The notes beneath the pieces were generated by a model, which made no database searches, had not been told where the DNA came from, and saw only the letters and a program-made list of their open reading frames with translations. 64,000 bases of DNA, taken from the NCBI RefSeq assembly GCF_009749395.1, contig NZ_WBIR01000001.1:372001-436000 (forward strand), given 5' to 3'. The stretch comes from Agromyces salentinus. Its GTDB lineage: Bacteria; Actinomycetota; Actinomycetes; Actinomycetales; Microbacteriaceae. The stretch's first letter is position 1. Each line of letters starts with the position of its first letter. The translations under genes were made by a program, and so were the position numbers. Positions 34,389-43,078 of the stretch are shown one piece after another.

Positions 34389-35162
34389 GTGGCATCCGTC
34401 ATCGGGGCTCCCCATCGATCGAACAGCCTGCGCCGCCGGGCGGCCGGCGACGCCGCCGCCTACGCCTGGCGAAGGACGGGCGGCGAGTGGCCCTTCCTCG
34501 AGCGCGTCGGGCACACCGCCTGGGTGCCGCAGCTGCTGGTGAACCTGTTCGCACTCGTGGCGCTGGTCGGCGTCGCCGCGTCGTGGCTCGTACGCTCGAT
34601 CAGCGCGGGCATCAGCCTCGGCTGGGACGCGCAGCTCGACGGCGGCCCGGTGAGGGCCATGAGTCTCTCGGGTCCGGCCTGGATGTACGGGCTGGTCGGC
34701 GTCGTCATCCTCGCGATCGCGGTGGGCGGGATTCCGTACGTCGTGAAGGAGACCCGCCGTCGCCGCCGTCCGTCCCCCATCCTGCGGCTCCGCCCCGAAT
34801 CCCTGACCGTGCACACGACCCGTGCCGTCGCGCACGGAACCCGCCGCGCGAAGCCCCGGCTCCGCGAGGTCGAGACGACGTTCGACTGGCGCGACGTCGA
34901 GGCCGTCGAGGCGAGCACCGACCGCGGCGATGCACGACCGACGCTGGTCGTCCGCCGTGCCCCGGCATCCGACCTGGGCATTCCGGTGCCGCCCGCCGAC
35001 GGAACGACGGGGTTCGCCCGCATCCGCATCCGCGGCGACGCCCGCGACGTGCCGGTGCTCGCCCACTACCTGGCGAAGGCCCGGCGGCGCCGTGAGCTCG
35101 GCACTCCCGAGTCCCTGCTCGTCGCCGAGCGCCTGTCGACCGCTCCGACCTCGGCCCGCTGA
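34389..35162 (+). CDS. hypothetical membrane protein
   Basis: 257 aa, not recognised. Two TM helices, about residues 47-70 (VPQLLVNLFALVALVGVAAS) and 96-117 (WMYGLVGVVILAIAVGGIPY), frame a short external loop; a basic stretch (KETRRRRRPSP) then leads into a cytoplasmic beta-rich domain (about 125-235) with an FDWRDVEAVEA segment that resembles PH-like bacterial membrane proteins. GTG 34389 follows the lipoprotein stop directly. A joint role at the envelope is likely but unknown. Confidence 0.7.
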   Translation: MASVIGAPHRSNSLRRRAAGDAAAYAWRRTGGEWPFLERVGHTAWVPQLLVNLFALVALVGVAASWLVRSISAGISLGWDAQLDGGPVRAMSLSGPAWMYGLVGVVILAIAVGGIPYVVKETRRRRRPSPILRLRPESLTVHTTRAVAHGTRRAKPRLREVETTFDWRDVEAVEASTDRGDARPTLVVRRAPASDLGIPVPPADGTTGFARIRIRGDARDVPVLAHYLAKARRRRELGTPESLLVAERLSTAPTSAR

Positions 35163-35174
35163 GGAGCACGACGA

Positions 35175-35202
35175 AGGGCGGATGCCACGCGGCATCCGCC
35201 CT
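35175..35202. terminator. hairpin terminator with CGGATGCC stem
   Basis: GGGCGGATGCC (35176-35186) pairs with GGCATCCGCCC (35191-35201) around an ACGC loop, plus one outer A-T pair. It separates the convergent membrane-protein and permease genes. Confidence 0.75.
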
Positions 35203-35225
35203 CGCTCGTGCGCGGCGCGCTTCCG

Positions 35226-36281
35226 CTAGGTATGCCGCTTGGACGTCACCGCGCGCTGCAGGAGCACGAAGACGAGCAGGATGCCACCCGTGATGATGGT
35301 CGTCATCTCGGGCGGGATGCCGCCGTCGCGCGTGATGAGCACGTTCATCAGGCCGAGCACGAGCGCGCCCACGACCGATCCGAGCACGTAGCCGTACCCG
35401 CCGGTGAGCAACGTGCCGCCGATCACGGTCGCCGCGATCGCGTCGAGCTCCCACCCGATTCCGGTGATGTTCTGGGCGATGCCGAGGCGCGACGTGTAGA
35501 CCACGGCGGCGATGCCGGACAGCGTTCCACTGATCACGTACACGAGCACCTTGGTCCGCGGGACCGCCAGCCCCATGAGCGCCGACGAGCTCTCGGAGCC
35601 GCCGATCGCGTACACCGTGCGGCCGGTGCGGGTGCGGTGCAGCACGAAGAACGCGATGAGCACGACGAGCAGCGCCACGATCACGCCGGGCGTGATGACG
35701 ACGTCGTTGACCTTCTCGCCGTCGATCACCTTGAACTGCTCGCCGAGCCAGAGGATCGGCGATTCGTCGTCGAGCCGCTCCGGCCGGGTGCTCAGCAGCG
35801 CCGCGAGGCCGCGACCGAGGAACATCATGGCGAGCGTCGCGATGAACGGCTGCACGTTGAAGTACTGGATCAGGATGCCGCTGGCGAGGCCGATGACGGT
35901 GCCGATGAGCACCATCAGCACGATCACGACCCACGGGTTCCACCCGGCGTTCGCGAGCATCACGCCGGCGACGCTCGAGAGCGCGATGACCGAGCCGACC
36001 GAGAGGTCGATGCCGCCCGTCAGGATCACGAAGGTCATGCCCACGGCGAGGATGATCAGGTGCGCGTTGTTGATGAACAGGTTCGACAGCGTGTTGTACT
36101 GCACGATGCGGCCGTAGGCCACCTCGCCGTAGATCACCATGCCGACGAAGATGACGATGGCCGCCACGGTCGGCAGCACCGACGGGTTCGACGACACGAC
36201 GCGCTTCACGCGGGCGATGAGCTTCGAGGATGCGGATGCCTCGACGGGGCCGTCGACGCGGGGGGTCTGCACGGTGGTCAT
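35226..36281 (-). CDS. sugar ABC transporter permease (YjfF-like)
   Basis: 351-aa permease of the ribose/galactofuranose (RbsC/YjfF) family with about ten hydrophobic segments. The family signature ILTGGIDLSVGSVIALSSV lies near residue 80, and NVQPFIATLAMMFLGRGLA and TVIGGTLLTGGYGYVLGS follow. ATG 36281 has a near-ideal AGGAGGTGA site inside the end of the previous gene and overlaps its stop (ATGA). It forms the membrane channel with the preceding permease. It is the last gene of the operon. Confidence 0.9.
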   Translation of the reverse strand: MTTVQTPRVDGPVEASASSKLIARVKRVVSSNPSVLPTVAAIVIFVGMVIYGEVAYGRIVQYNTLSNLFINNAHLIILAVGMTFVILTGGIDLSVGSVIALSSVAGVMLANAGWNPWVVIVLMVLIGTVIGLASGILIQYFNVQPFIATLAMMFLGRGLAALLSTRPERLDDESPILWLGEQFKVIDGEKVNDVVITPGVIVALLVVLIAFFVLHRTRTGRTVYAIGGSESSSALMGLAVPRTKVLVYVISGTLSGIAAVVYTSRLGIAQNITGIGWELDAIAATVIGGTLLTGGYGYVLGSVVGALVLGLMNVLITRDGGIPPEMTTIITGGILLVFVLLQRAVTSKRHT

Positions 36282-37372
36282 GCCGTCACCTCCTGCTTCT
36301 GCTGGGTCGGCGGGACGGAGGTCGGTGCGGATGTGGGCCGTGGGGGCTTGCGCCGCTGGCTGAACCAGCTGCGCACCCGCTCGGACTGCAGCAGGCAGAG
36401 CACGACGATCACGATCGCCTTGAACGCCGGCGTCGCCGATGACGAGATGCCGAGGAACACGATGGTCTTGTCGAGCGTCGCGATGAGCAGGGCGCCGACC
36501 ACGGCACCGCCGATGGAGAACTTGCCGCCGGCGAGCGAGGTGCCGCCGATGACGACCGCGAGGATCGCGTCGAGCTCCATCTGGTAGCCCGTGCGTGAGA
36601 CGTCGACCGTCATCACGGTGCCGACCGACATGATGCCGGCGATGCCGGCGAGCACGGCGCTCAGGATGTACACGGTGAGCAGCAGGCCGCTGGGCTTGAT
36701 GCCCGCCATGCGACTCGCCTTGGGGTTGATGCCGATCGCCTCGATCATGAGGCCGAGCGCGCTGCGGCGCACGACGAGACCGACGATGATCACGATCACG
36801 ATCGCGAGGAGGAAGACCACGGGCAGGCCGACGACGAAGCCGTTCGCGATCCATCGGAACGGGTCGTTCGTGGCGGACGTGTTCTGCCCCTCGGTGATGA
36901 CCTTCGCGATGCCGCGGCCCGCGAGCATCATGATGAGCGTGCTGATGAACGGTTGAAGGCCGATGTAGGCGACCAGCACGCCGTTGATCGCGCCGAGCAC
37001 GGCGCTCACGAGGAGCGCGAGCCCGATGGCTCCGAGGGCGACGCCGAGCGAGCCCGACTGACCGGCATCCTTCATGAACACCATCGCGACGGCCCCGGAC
37101 ACCGCCATGACGGACCCGACCGACAGGTCGATGCCGCCGGTGGCGATCACGAGGGACATGCCGACGGCGATCATCAGGATCGGCGCGGAGGCCCTCAGGA
37201 TGTCGACGACGTTGCCGACGAGGTTGCCGTTGACGGGGTTGACCGACAGCGCGAGGTAGTTCGGGTCCTTGAGGACGTTGAGGGCGAGGAGTGCGAAGAT
37301 CGCGACCACGCCCCAGAAGTACGGCTTGCGGATGAGCTCGCGCAGCCAGTTCGTTCGAGCACCGGTGCTCAT
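36278..37372 (-). CDS. sugar ABC transporter permease (YtfT-like)
   Basis: 364-aa paralogue of the next permease, with IATGGIDLSVGSVMAVSG, LQPFISTLIMMLAGRGIA and VVIGGTSLAGGKFSIGGA. A Pro/Thr/Gln-rich tail extends the C-terminus. ATG 37372 has GGAGGAGG upstream and overlaps the ATPase stop (ATGA). Together with the neighbours it matches the YtfQ-YtfR-YtfT-YjfF layout, whose Escherichia coli example imports galactofuranose; the substrate here is an inference. Confidence 0.9.
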   Translation of the reverse strand: MSTGARTNWLRELIRKPYFWGVVAIFALLALNVLKDPNYLALSVNPVNGNLVGNVVDILRASAPILMIAVGMSLVIATGGIDLSVGSVMAVSGAVAMVFMKDAGQSGSLGVALGAIGLALLVSAVLGAINGVLVAYIGLQPFISTLIMMLAGRGIAKVITEGQNTSATNDPFRWIANGFVVGLPVVFLLAIVIVIIVGLVVRRSALGLMIEAIGINPKASRMAGIKPSGLLLTVYILSAVLAGIAGIMSVGTVMTVDVSRTGYQMELDAILAVVIGGTSLAGGKFSIGGAVVGALLIATLDKTIVFLGISSSATPAFKAIVIVVLCLLQSERVRSWFSQRRKPPRPTSAPTSVPPTQQKQEVTA

Positions 37373-39000
37373 GATTCCTCCTCCGGCGCAGCGAACACGT
37401 GCGCGTTCGCGTGCGGGGCCTCGGTCGGGTTCGAACCCGCCTCGGCATCGATGATGCCACTCTCCGCCGCGGCCTCGACACCGTGCGCGGCGATGACGTC
37501 GACGACGTGCTGAGCGGTGATGGCGGGTCCGTTGACGATCTCGCCGATCTTCTGGTGATCCTTCAGGACGACGATGCGCTCGCTCAGGCGCACGACCTCC
37601 TCGAGTTCGGACGAGATGAAGACGACGGAGACGCCGCCTTCGGCGAGCTCGGCCACGGCCTCCTGGATCTCCGCCTTCGCCCCGACATCGATGCCGCGCG
37701 TCGGCTCGTCGAGGATCAGGAGCTCCGGGTTCGTCGCGAGCCAGCGGCCGAGCAGCACCTTCTGCTGGTTTCCGCCGGAGAGGTTCTTGATGAGGCGGTT
37801 CGGATCGGCGGGGCGCACGTTCAACGCGGTGATGTACTTCTCGACGAGCTCGTCCTGCTCCTTGCGCGGGATGGGACGGGCCCACCCGCGCTCGGCCTGC
37901 ACGGCGAGGATCATGTTCTCGCGCACGGTGAGATCGGCGATGATGCCCTCGTCGCGGCGGTTCTCGGTCGAGAACGCGATGCGCCTGCCGAGCCCGTCGG
38001 CGGGGTTCCTGAGATCGACGCGCGTCCCGTTGAGGGTGACCTCGCCCTCGTCGGCACGATCGGCACCGTAGAGCAGCCGCGCGAGCTCGGTGCGACCGGA
38101 TCCGAGGAGGCCGGCGAAGCCGACCACCTCGCCGCGGTGGACCTCGAGGTCGGTGGGCTCGATCGAGCCCTGCCGGCCGAGGCCCTTGGCGGCGAGCAGG
38201 GGCGCCTCGGCGGCGTAGTCGCGCTGCTCGACACGACGGTTGCCGCCGAGGGAGGAGAGCGTGCCGAGGTCCTTGCCGATCATCTTCGAGATCAGGGCGT
38301 GGCGGTCGAGCTCGCGGGTGAGGTACTCGCCCTCGTACTTGCCGTTGCGCAGGATCGTCAGGCGGTCGCTGATGGCGTACACCTGGTCGAGGAAGTGCGA
38401 GACGAAGAGGATGGCGACGCCCTGGTCGCGGAGCGTCCGCATGACGCGGAACAGGCCCTCGACCTCGGCCGCGTCGAGGCTCGAGGTCGGCTCGTCGAGG
38501 ATCAGCACCTTCGCCTTGACCGCCATGGCCCGGCTGATCGCCACGAGCTGCTGCATCGCGATCGACAGCGTCGAGAGCGGCCGATGCGTGTCGAGGTGGT
38601 CGAGGCCGAGCCGGGCGAGCGCCTCCGTGGCGGCGGCGTGGGTCGCACGCCAGTTGACGCCGAACCCGCCGCGGATCTCGTGGCCGAGCATCACGTTCTC
38701 GCCGATCGTGAGGTTCGTGACCAGGTTCACCTCCTGGTACACGGTGGAGACGCCGGCGCTCTGCGCGTCGCGCGTGCCGTGGAACTGCCGCTCCTCGCCT
38801 CCGACGACGATCGAGCCGCCGTCGATCTTGTAGACGCCCGTCAGGGCCTTGATCAGCGTCGACTTCCCGGCGCCGTTCTCGCCCATCAGCGCGTGGACCT
38901 CGCCCTGGAAGAGGCGGAAGTCCACGCCGTCCAGCGCCTTGACGCCTGGGAACTCGATGGAGATGTCGCGCATCTCCACGATGGGCAGTGATTCACTCAT
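37369..39000 (-). CDS. sugar ABC transporter ATP-binding protein, tandem NBD (YtfR/RbsA-like)
   Basis: 543-aa protein with two nucleotide-binding domains. NBD1 has Walker A GENGAGKSTLI (about residues 40-50) and LSIAMQQLVAISRAM; Walker B is VLILDEPTSSLD. NBD2 carries the usual degenerate Walker A (GLLGSGRTELA), signature LSGGNQQKVLLGRWL and ILDEPTRGIDVG. A C-terminal extension of about 40 residues follows the second domain. ATG 39000. It is separated from the binding-protein gene by a strong hairpin and coupled to the permease downstream. Confidence 0.92.
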   Translation of the reverse strand: MSESLPIVEMRDISIEFPGVKALDGVDFRLFQGEVHALMGENGAGKSTLIKALTGVYKIDGGSIVVGGEERQFHGTRDAQSAGVSTVYQEVNLVTNLTIGENVMLGHEIRGGFGVNWRATHAAATEALARLGLDHLDTHRPLSTLSIAMQQLVAISRAMAVKAKVLILDEPTSSLDAAEVEGLFRVMRTLRDQGVAILFVSHFLDQVYAISDRLTILRNGKYEGEYLTRELDRHALISKMIGKDLGTLSSLGGNRRVEQRDYAAEAPLLAAKGLGRQGSIEPTDLEVHRGEVVGFAGLLGSGRTELARLLYGADRADEGEVTLNGTRVDLRNPADGLGRRIAFSTENRRDEGIIADLTVRENMILAVQAERGWARPIPRKEQDELVEKYITALNVRPADPNRLIKNLSGGNQQKVLLGRWLATNPELLILDEPTRGIDVGAKAEIQEAVAELAEGGVSVVFISSELEEVVRLSERIVVLKDHQKIGEIVNGPAITAQHVVDVIAAHGVEAAAESGIIDAEAGSNPTEAPHANAHVFAAPEEES

Positions 39001-39055
39001 GGCATTCGCATCCTGTGCTTCGGCCGCATGAGCGCGGCCGGCCTTTCAAAGGGAG

Positions 39056-39092
39056 CGGTGCGGGGTCGCTCGTAGCAGCAGACCCCGCACCG
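39056..39092. terminator. intercistronic hairpin between binding protein and ATPase genes
   Basis: CGGTGCGGGGTC (39056-39067) pairs with GACCCCGCACCG (39081-39092), a 12-bp stem with a 13-base loop. It lies inside the operon, so it probably acts as a partial terminator or 3'-stabiliser that keeps binding-protein mRNA in excess. Confidence 0.6.
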
Positions 39093-39131
39093 CGTGCGCT
39101 GCACGCCGCGCAGTGCGGCGTGGTCAGCCGA

Positions 39132-40127
39132 TCAGTACTTGCGGTCGGCGAGCACGGCCTGAGCCGCCTCGGCCGAATCGAATGCCTCGCTCGGCACGAT
39201 GATGTACGACTCCACCGTCTCGCCGTCGAGCGTCTTGTTCACGACGTCGAGCGCGGTCTCCCCGAAGAGCGGGTTGTACTCGTGCACGTAGCTGAGCTGG
39301 CCGTCGGCGAGCGCCTCCATGGCGGCCATCGTGCCGTCGATCGTCGCGATCTTGACGTCCACGCCGGGCTCGAGGCCGGCCTCTTCGACCGCCTGGGCCG
39401 CGCCGAGGCCCATCTCGTCGTTCTGCGCGAAGATGAGCTGGATGTCGTTGCCGTTCGCCTTGAGGAGCGTCTCGGTGACGCTCTTGCCCTCTTCGGCCGA
39501 CCAGTTGGCGGTCTGCGCGGCGACCTGGACGAGGTCCGAGCCCTCGACGGATTCGTTCCAGCCCTCGTTGCGCTCGTTCACCACGCCGACGCCGGCGGGG
39601 CCCTCGAGCGTGATGTAGTTGCCGCCGTCCGGGAACTGCTCGACGGCCCAGGCGCCGACCTCCTTCGCGACCTCGACGTTGTCGGGAGCGATGCGGGTCA
39701 CGTACAGGCTGGTGTCGTCGGGCTCGATGCCGCGGTCGAGGAGGATCACGGGGATCTCCGCCTCCTGCGCACGCTCGAGCGAGTCCTCCCAGCCGGATGC
39801 CTCGGTCGCCGACAACAGGATGACGTCGACGCCCTCGTCGACGAACGACGTGAACGCGTCGATCTGCGACTTCTGGTCGAGGTTGGTCGCGGGCGCGTAC
39901 TTGAGGTCGAACCCGGCCTCCTTCGTGAAGGTGTCCTGAACGTTCGTCTCGTTCGCCTCGCGCCAGGCGCCTTCGGGCCCGACCGCCACGAAGCCGACCG
40001 TGGTGAGCTCGCCGGAATCGGCGTCCGAACCGGTGTCGCCGCCGCTCGAGCACGCGGCGAGGCCGATGCTGATCGCGCCGACGGCCGCCAGGCCGAGGAA
40101 TTTCGCGAATCGCCGCTGAACTGACAT
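39132..40127 (-). CDS. sugar ABC transporter substrate-binding lipoprotein (YtfQ-like)
   Basis: 331-aa type I periplasmic-binding-fold lipoprotein: signal peptide with lipobox GLAACS at about residues 20-25, then VGFVAVGPEGAWREANE, FTSFVDEGVDVILLSATEAS, ILLDRGIEPDD and QNDEMGLGAAQAVEEAG. The VGFVAVGPEGAWR and LLDRGI segments are close to the galactofuranose-binding YtfQ group. ATG 40127 has AAGGAGGAG upstream. It is the first gene after the operator-bearing promoter and should be strongly regulated by the LacI protein encoded nearby. Confidence 0.9.
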   Translation of the reverse strand: MSVQRRFAKFLGLAAVGAISIGLAACSSGGDTGSDADSGELTTVGFVAVGPEGAWREANETNVQDTFTKEAGFDLKYAPATNLDQKSQIDAFTSFVDEGVDVILLSATEASGWEDSLERAQEAEIPVILLDRGIEPDDTSLYVTRIAPDNVEVAKEVGAWAVEQFPDGGNYITLEGPAGVGVVNERNEGWNESVEGSDLVQVAAQTANWSAEEGKSVTETLLKANGNDIQLIFAQNDEMGLGAAQAVEEAGLEPGVDVKIATIDGTMAAMEALADGQLSYVHEYNPLFGETALDVVNKTLDGETVESYIIVPSEAFDSAEAAQAVLADRKY

Positions 40128-40226
40128 GTGATCTCCTCCTTGAGACCCGGCACCCTGGGCACCGGTAGTTTCCGCTGAGCGGATTCCGGGTGATTGCGGA
40201 GACGCTTGGCGCGTCTCACATCGGTG

Positions 40227-40242
40227 ATGTTACCGGGAACAA
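40227..40242. promoter_or_regulatory. LacI-type operator 1, over the -10 box
   Basis: ATGTTACCGGGAACAA fits the palindrome ATGTTnCCGGnAACAT except for the last base. On the minus strand it covers the -10 box TAACAT (40232-40227), so binding should block the binding-protein promoter. Confidence 0.7.
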
Positions 40243-40256
40243 AGTCCGGCGCACAA
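40227..40256 (-). promoter_or_regulatory. promoter of the YtfQ-like transporter operon
   Basis: -35 TTGTGC (40256-40251), 18-base spacer, -10 TAACAT (40232-40227), minus strand. The leader to ATG 40127 is about 95 bases and holds a small hairpin GAGACGC-N5-GCGTCTC (40199-40217). Confidence 0.55.
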
Positions 40257-40261
40257 GGAGA

Positions 40262-40277
40262 ATGTTCCCGGCAACAT
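40262..40277. promoter_or_regulatory. LacI-type operator 2, upstream of the -35
   Basis: ATGTTCCCGGCAACAT, matching ATGTTnCCGGnAACAT. Its centre is 35 bp from operator 1. A further half-site (CCGGAAACA) follows at 40284-40292. Confidence 0.7.
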
Positions 40278-40324
40278 AACATTCCGGAAACAGACCGGTG
40301 AGACCCCGATCGTGCAGGCGAACG

Positions 40325-41869
40325 CTACGCGTCGTCCTCGTCGTCGGCCGCGATCATCTCGATGATCGTGTCGACGTTGAGCCCAGGGCCGTTGCTCACC
40401 TCGCCGATCTTGCGGCGGTCCTTGAAGATCGCGATGCGGTCGCTCAGCCGCACGACCTCGTCGAGTTCGGAGGAGATGAACACGACCGCCATGCCGTCGC
40501 GGGCCATCTCCGCGACGCGCGCCTGGATCTCGACCTTGGAGGCGATGTCGATGCCGCGCGTGGGTTCGTCGAGCACGAGCACGTGGGGCCGCGTCGCGAG
40601 CCACCTCGCGAGCAGCACCTTCTGCTGGTTGCCGCCCGAGAGCTGGCGCGCCGGGGCGTCGAGCCCCGGGGCGACGATGCCGAACGACTCCACGAAGCGC
40701 TCGACGAGCGCATCGCGCTCGGCGTGGGAGACGGGCCTCGCCCAGCCGCGGATGGCCTGCAGCGCGAGGATGATGTTCTCCCGCACGCTGAGCTCCTCGA
40801 TGATGCCGCCGTCACGGCGGTCCTCGCTCGCGAACGCGATACGGTGCCGCAGCGCCGTCGCCGGATTCGGCAGTCCGACCGATCGGCCATCGATCTGGAA
40901 GGAGCCCGAGTCGTTCCGCACGACACCGGTGAGCAGTTGCCCGAACTCGGTGCGCCCGGAGCCGCGCAGGCCCCCGAGGCCGACCACCTCGCCGCGGTGC
41001 AGCTCGAAGTCGGTCGCCTCGAACTCGCCCCGTCGACCGACGCCGACCGCACGGAAGACGGGCGTGCCCTTCGGATCCACGCGATGGGCGCGACGATCGG
41101 AGCCGATCCGCCGGAGCTCCACGAGGTCCTTGCCGATCATCTTGGAGATGAGCACCGCGCGATCGAGCTCGCGGGTCGCGTACTCGCCCTGGCCGTGACC
41201 GTCGCGCAGGACCGTGATGCGGTCGCTGATCGCGTACACCTGCTCGAGGAAATGCGAGACGAAGAGGATCGCGACGCCGTGCTCGCGGAGCCTGCGGAGT
41301 GCGCGGAACAGCGTGGCGACCTCGTCGACGTCGAGGCTCGAGGTCGGCTCGTCGAGTACGAGCACCTTGGGATGGGTCACCATGGCCCGCGCGATCGCGA
41401 CGAGCTGCTGGATGGCCGGCGGCAGCGTCGCGACGGCCTGCCTCGGATCGAGGTCGCCGAGTCCGAGCTCGTCGAGCACGGACGCGGCCCTGCGCCGGGT
41501 CGCCGCCCAGGAGATGCCGTACCAGCGCCGCTCCTCGTGGCCGATCATCACGTTCTCGGCGATCGAGAGGTTGCCGCAGAGGTCGACGTCCTGGAAGGCC
41601 GCGGCGACCCCGGCGGCTTCCGCCTCGGCGGGGCCGGCGAGGACGACGGTCTCGCCGTCGATGCGAACCTCGCCGACGTCGATGCGGTAGGCCCCGCTCA
41701 GCGCCTTGACCAGGGACGACTTGCCCGCCCCGTTGCCACCCATGAGCGCGTGCACCTCGCCCGCGAACAGGCGGAGGTCGACCTCGTGCAGCACCGTCGT
41801 GCCGCCGATGTCGACGGTGATGCCCGTCATCTCGACGACGGGGCGCGTCGCGGCATCCATCGCGTTCAC
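40325..41869 (-). CDS. second sugar ABC transporter ATP-binding protein, tandem NBD
   Basis: 514-aa RbsA/YtfR-like protein with two ATPase domains. NBD1 has Walker A GGNGAGKSSLV (usually GENGAGKST) and LPPAIQQLVAIARAM; NBD2 has LRGSGRTEFGQLL, LSGGNQQKVLLARWL and VLDEPTRGIDIA. It is a clear paralogue of the ATPase at 37369-39000, but no separate permease accompanies it. The GTG at 41869 overlaps the LacI stop (GTGA) and has GAGGG upstream; ATG 41860 is the alternative. It may be an alternate ATPase for the same permeases or the remnant of a second transporter. Confidence 0.88.
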   Translation of the reverse strand: MNAMDAATRPVVEMTGITVDIGGTTVLHEVDLRLFAGEVHALMGGNGAGKSSLVKALSGAYRIDVGEVRIDGETVVLAGPAEAEAAGVAAAFQDVDLCGNLSIAENVMIGHEERRWYGISWAATRRRAASVLDELGLGDLDPRQAVATLPPAIQQLVAIARAMVTHPKVLVLDEPTSSLDVDEVATLFRALRRLREHGVAILFVSHFLEQVYAISDRITVLRDGHGQGEYATRELDRAVLISKMIGKDLVELRRIGSDRRAHRVDPKGTPVFRAVGVGRRGEFEATDFELHRGEVVGLGGLRGSGRTEFGQLLTGVVRNDSGSFQIDGRSVGLPNPATALRHRIAFASEDRRDGGIIEELSVRENIILALQAIRGWARPVSHAERDALVERFVESFGIVAPGLDAPARQLSGGNQQKVLLARWLATRPHVLVLDEPTRGIDIASKVEIQARVAEMARDGMAVVFISSELDEVVRLSDRIAIFKDRRKIGEVSNGPGLNVDTIIEMIAADDEDDA

Positions 41870-42894
41870 GACGCCCTCGGAGCGGCGGTCGACGAGCGCA
41901 CGACGAGCTCGCTGGGGATCTTCGAACGCTGCGGGATCTCGCGGCCCTCGAGCGCCGCCCGCAGCACTTCCATCGCCTTCACGCCGAGGGCGTGGAAGTC
42001 CTGCGTGACCGTCGTGAGCGGCGGGATGAAGTGGCGCGAGAGCGGCAGGTCGTCGAACCCGATGATGCTGACGTCCTCCGGCACGCGGATGCCCCGATCG
42101 TGGAAGCCGTGCACGACGCCGAACGCCATCTCGTCGTTCGCGATGAACATCGCCGTGTACTCGGGCACTCCGTCGAGGCCGACGGCGTAGTCGTAGCCGA
42201 AGTCCGCCGTCCAGTCTCCGACGACGATCGGCCGTGCCCGGAGGCCCCACTGCTCGATGCGTGAATGGAACGCCCGTTCGCGGCCTCGGGCGTCGAGCCA
42301 GTCGAGCGGACCGGCCAGGTGCAGGATGTCGCGGTGCCCGAGCGCGACGAGGTGATCGACGGCGAGCGTGGTGCCGAGCTGCTGGTCGACGCTGACCGTC
42401 AGGAAGTTGGGGTCCTTCGCGGCCTTGACCACGAGCACCGGCACGTCGATCGAGATGCGGCGCAGGGCCGACACCGACGAGGAGCGCGGGGCGACGATGC
42501 AGAGCGCATCGACGCCCTCGGCGATGAGATGGCTGACCGCGCCCTCGGGCGTGAGGTTCGCGTCATCCTGCATGGCCACCGAGGCGACCGAGTACCCGCC
42601 CGACCGAGCCGCGAATTCGAGCCCGCGCAGCGTGCTGGTCGGCCCGAACTCGACGGAGCTGTCGACGATGACGCCGATGCGCTGCGTCTTCTGGGTGGCG
42701 AGCGCCCGCGCGGCGCTGTTCGGCTTGAAGTCGAGCTGCTGGATGACGTCGAGCACCCGCTGGCGCGTGGCCGGGCGGATGTTGGGATGCCCGTTGAGCA
42801 CCCGCGACACGGTCATGTGGGAGACGCCCGCGAGCACGGCGACCTCGCGGATGCCGAGCTTCTCGGGGCGTTCCCCGCTCTCGACCTCACTCAC
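41866..42894 (-). CDS. LacI family transcriptional regulator
   Basis: 342-aa LacI/GalR repressor with intact HTH (IREVAVLAGVSHMTVSRVLN, about residues 15-34), hinge region (FKPNSAARALATQKT) and effector domain (RIGVIVDSSVEFGPTS, IGFDDLPLSRHF). GTG 42894 is chosen: AGGAG lies seven bases upstream, and the adjacent GTG at 42897 is the alternative. It is coupled to the second ATPase. The palindrome ATGTTnCCGGnAACAT found twice over the transporter promoter has the shape of a LacI-family operator and is probably its target. Confidence 0.9.
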   Translation of the reverse strand: MSEVESGERPEKLGIREVAVLAGVSHMTVSRVLNGHPNIRPATRQRVLDVIQQLDFKPNSAARALATQKTQRIGVIVDSSVEFGPTSTLRGLEFAARSGGYSVASVAMQDDANLTPEGAVSHLIAEGVDALCIVAPRSSSVSALRRISIDVPVLVVKAAKDPNFLTVSVDQQLGTTLAVDHLVALGHRDILHLAGPLDWLDARGRERAFHSRIEQWGLRARPIVVGDWTADFGYDYAVGLDGVPEYTAMFIANDEMAFGVVHGFHDRGIRVPEDVSIIGFDDLPLSRHFIPPLTTVTQDFHALGVKAMEVLRAALEGREIPQRSKIPSELVVRSSTAAPRAS

Positions 42895-42990
42895 CACCGG
42901 TCTCCTGTCTCGCAGAATCGTCGCCGCCAGGTGCCCCGATGCCGAATCGCCGATCTCGACCGCTCGACGACCGGCCGACGGGAACAGCCT

Positions 42991-43015
42991 ATTCGTTCGC
43001 GGCCCGCGCACGAAT
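42991..43015. terminator. 25-bp near-perfect palindrome upstream of the LacI gene
   Basis: ATTCGT-t-CGCGG-c-CCGCG-c-ACGAAT, symmetric except for one pair. It lies in the 184-base gap between the ADH gene and the LacI gene, both on the minus strand. It could terminate the ADH transcript or be an operator for the LacI gene; nothing else was recognised in this gap. Confidence 0.45.
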
Positions 43016-43078
43016 GGCGTCCGGCGGGCTTCACGAGGTGGCGTGCGCCGACTCGGACTCGTCAGCCGTCCTGCGGGC

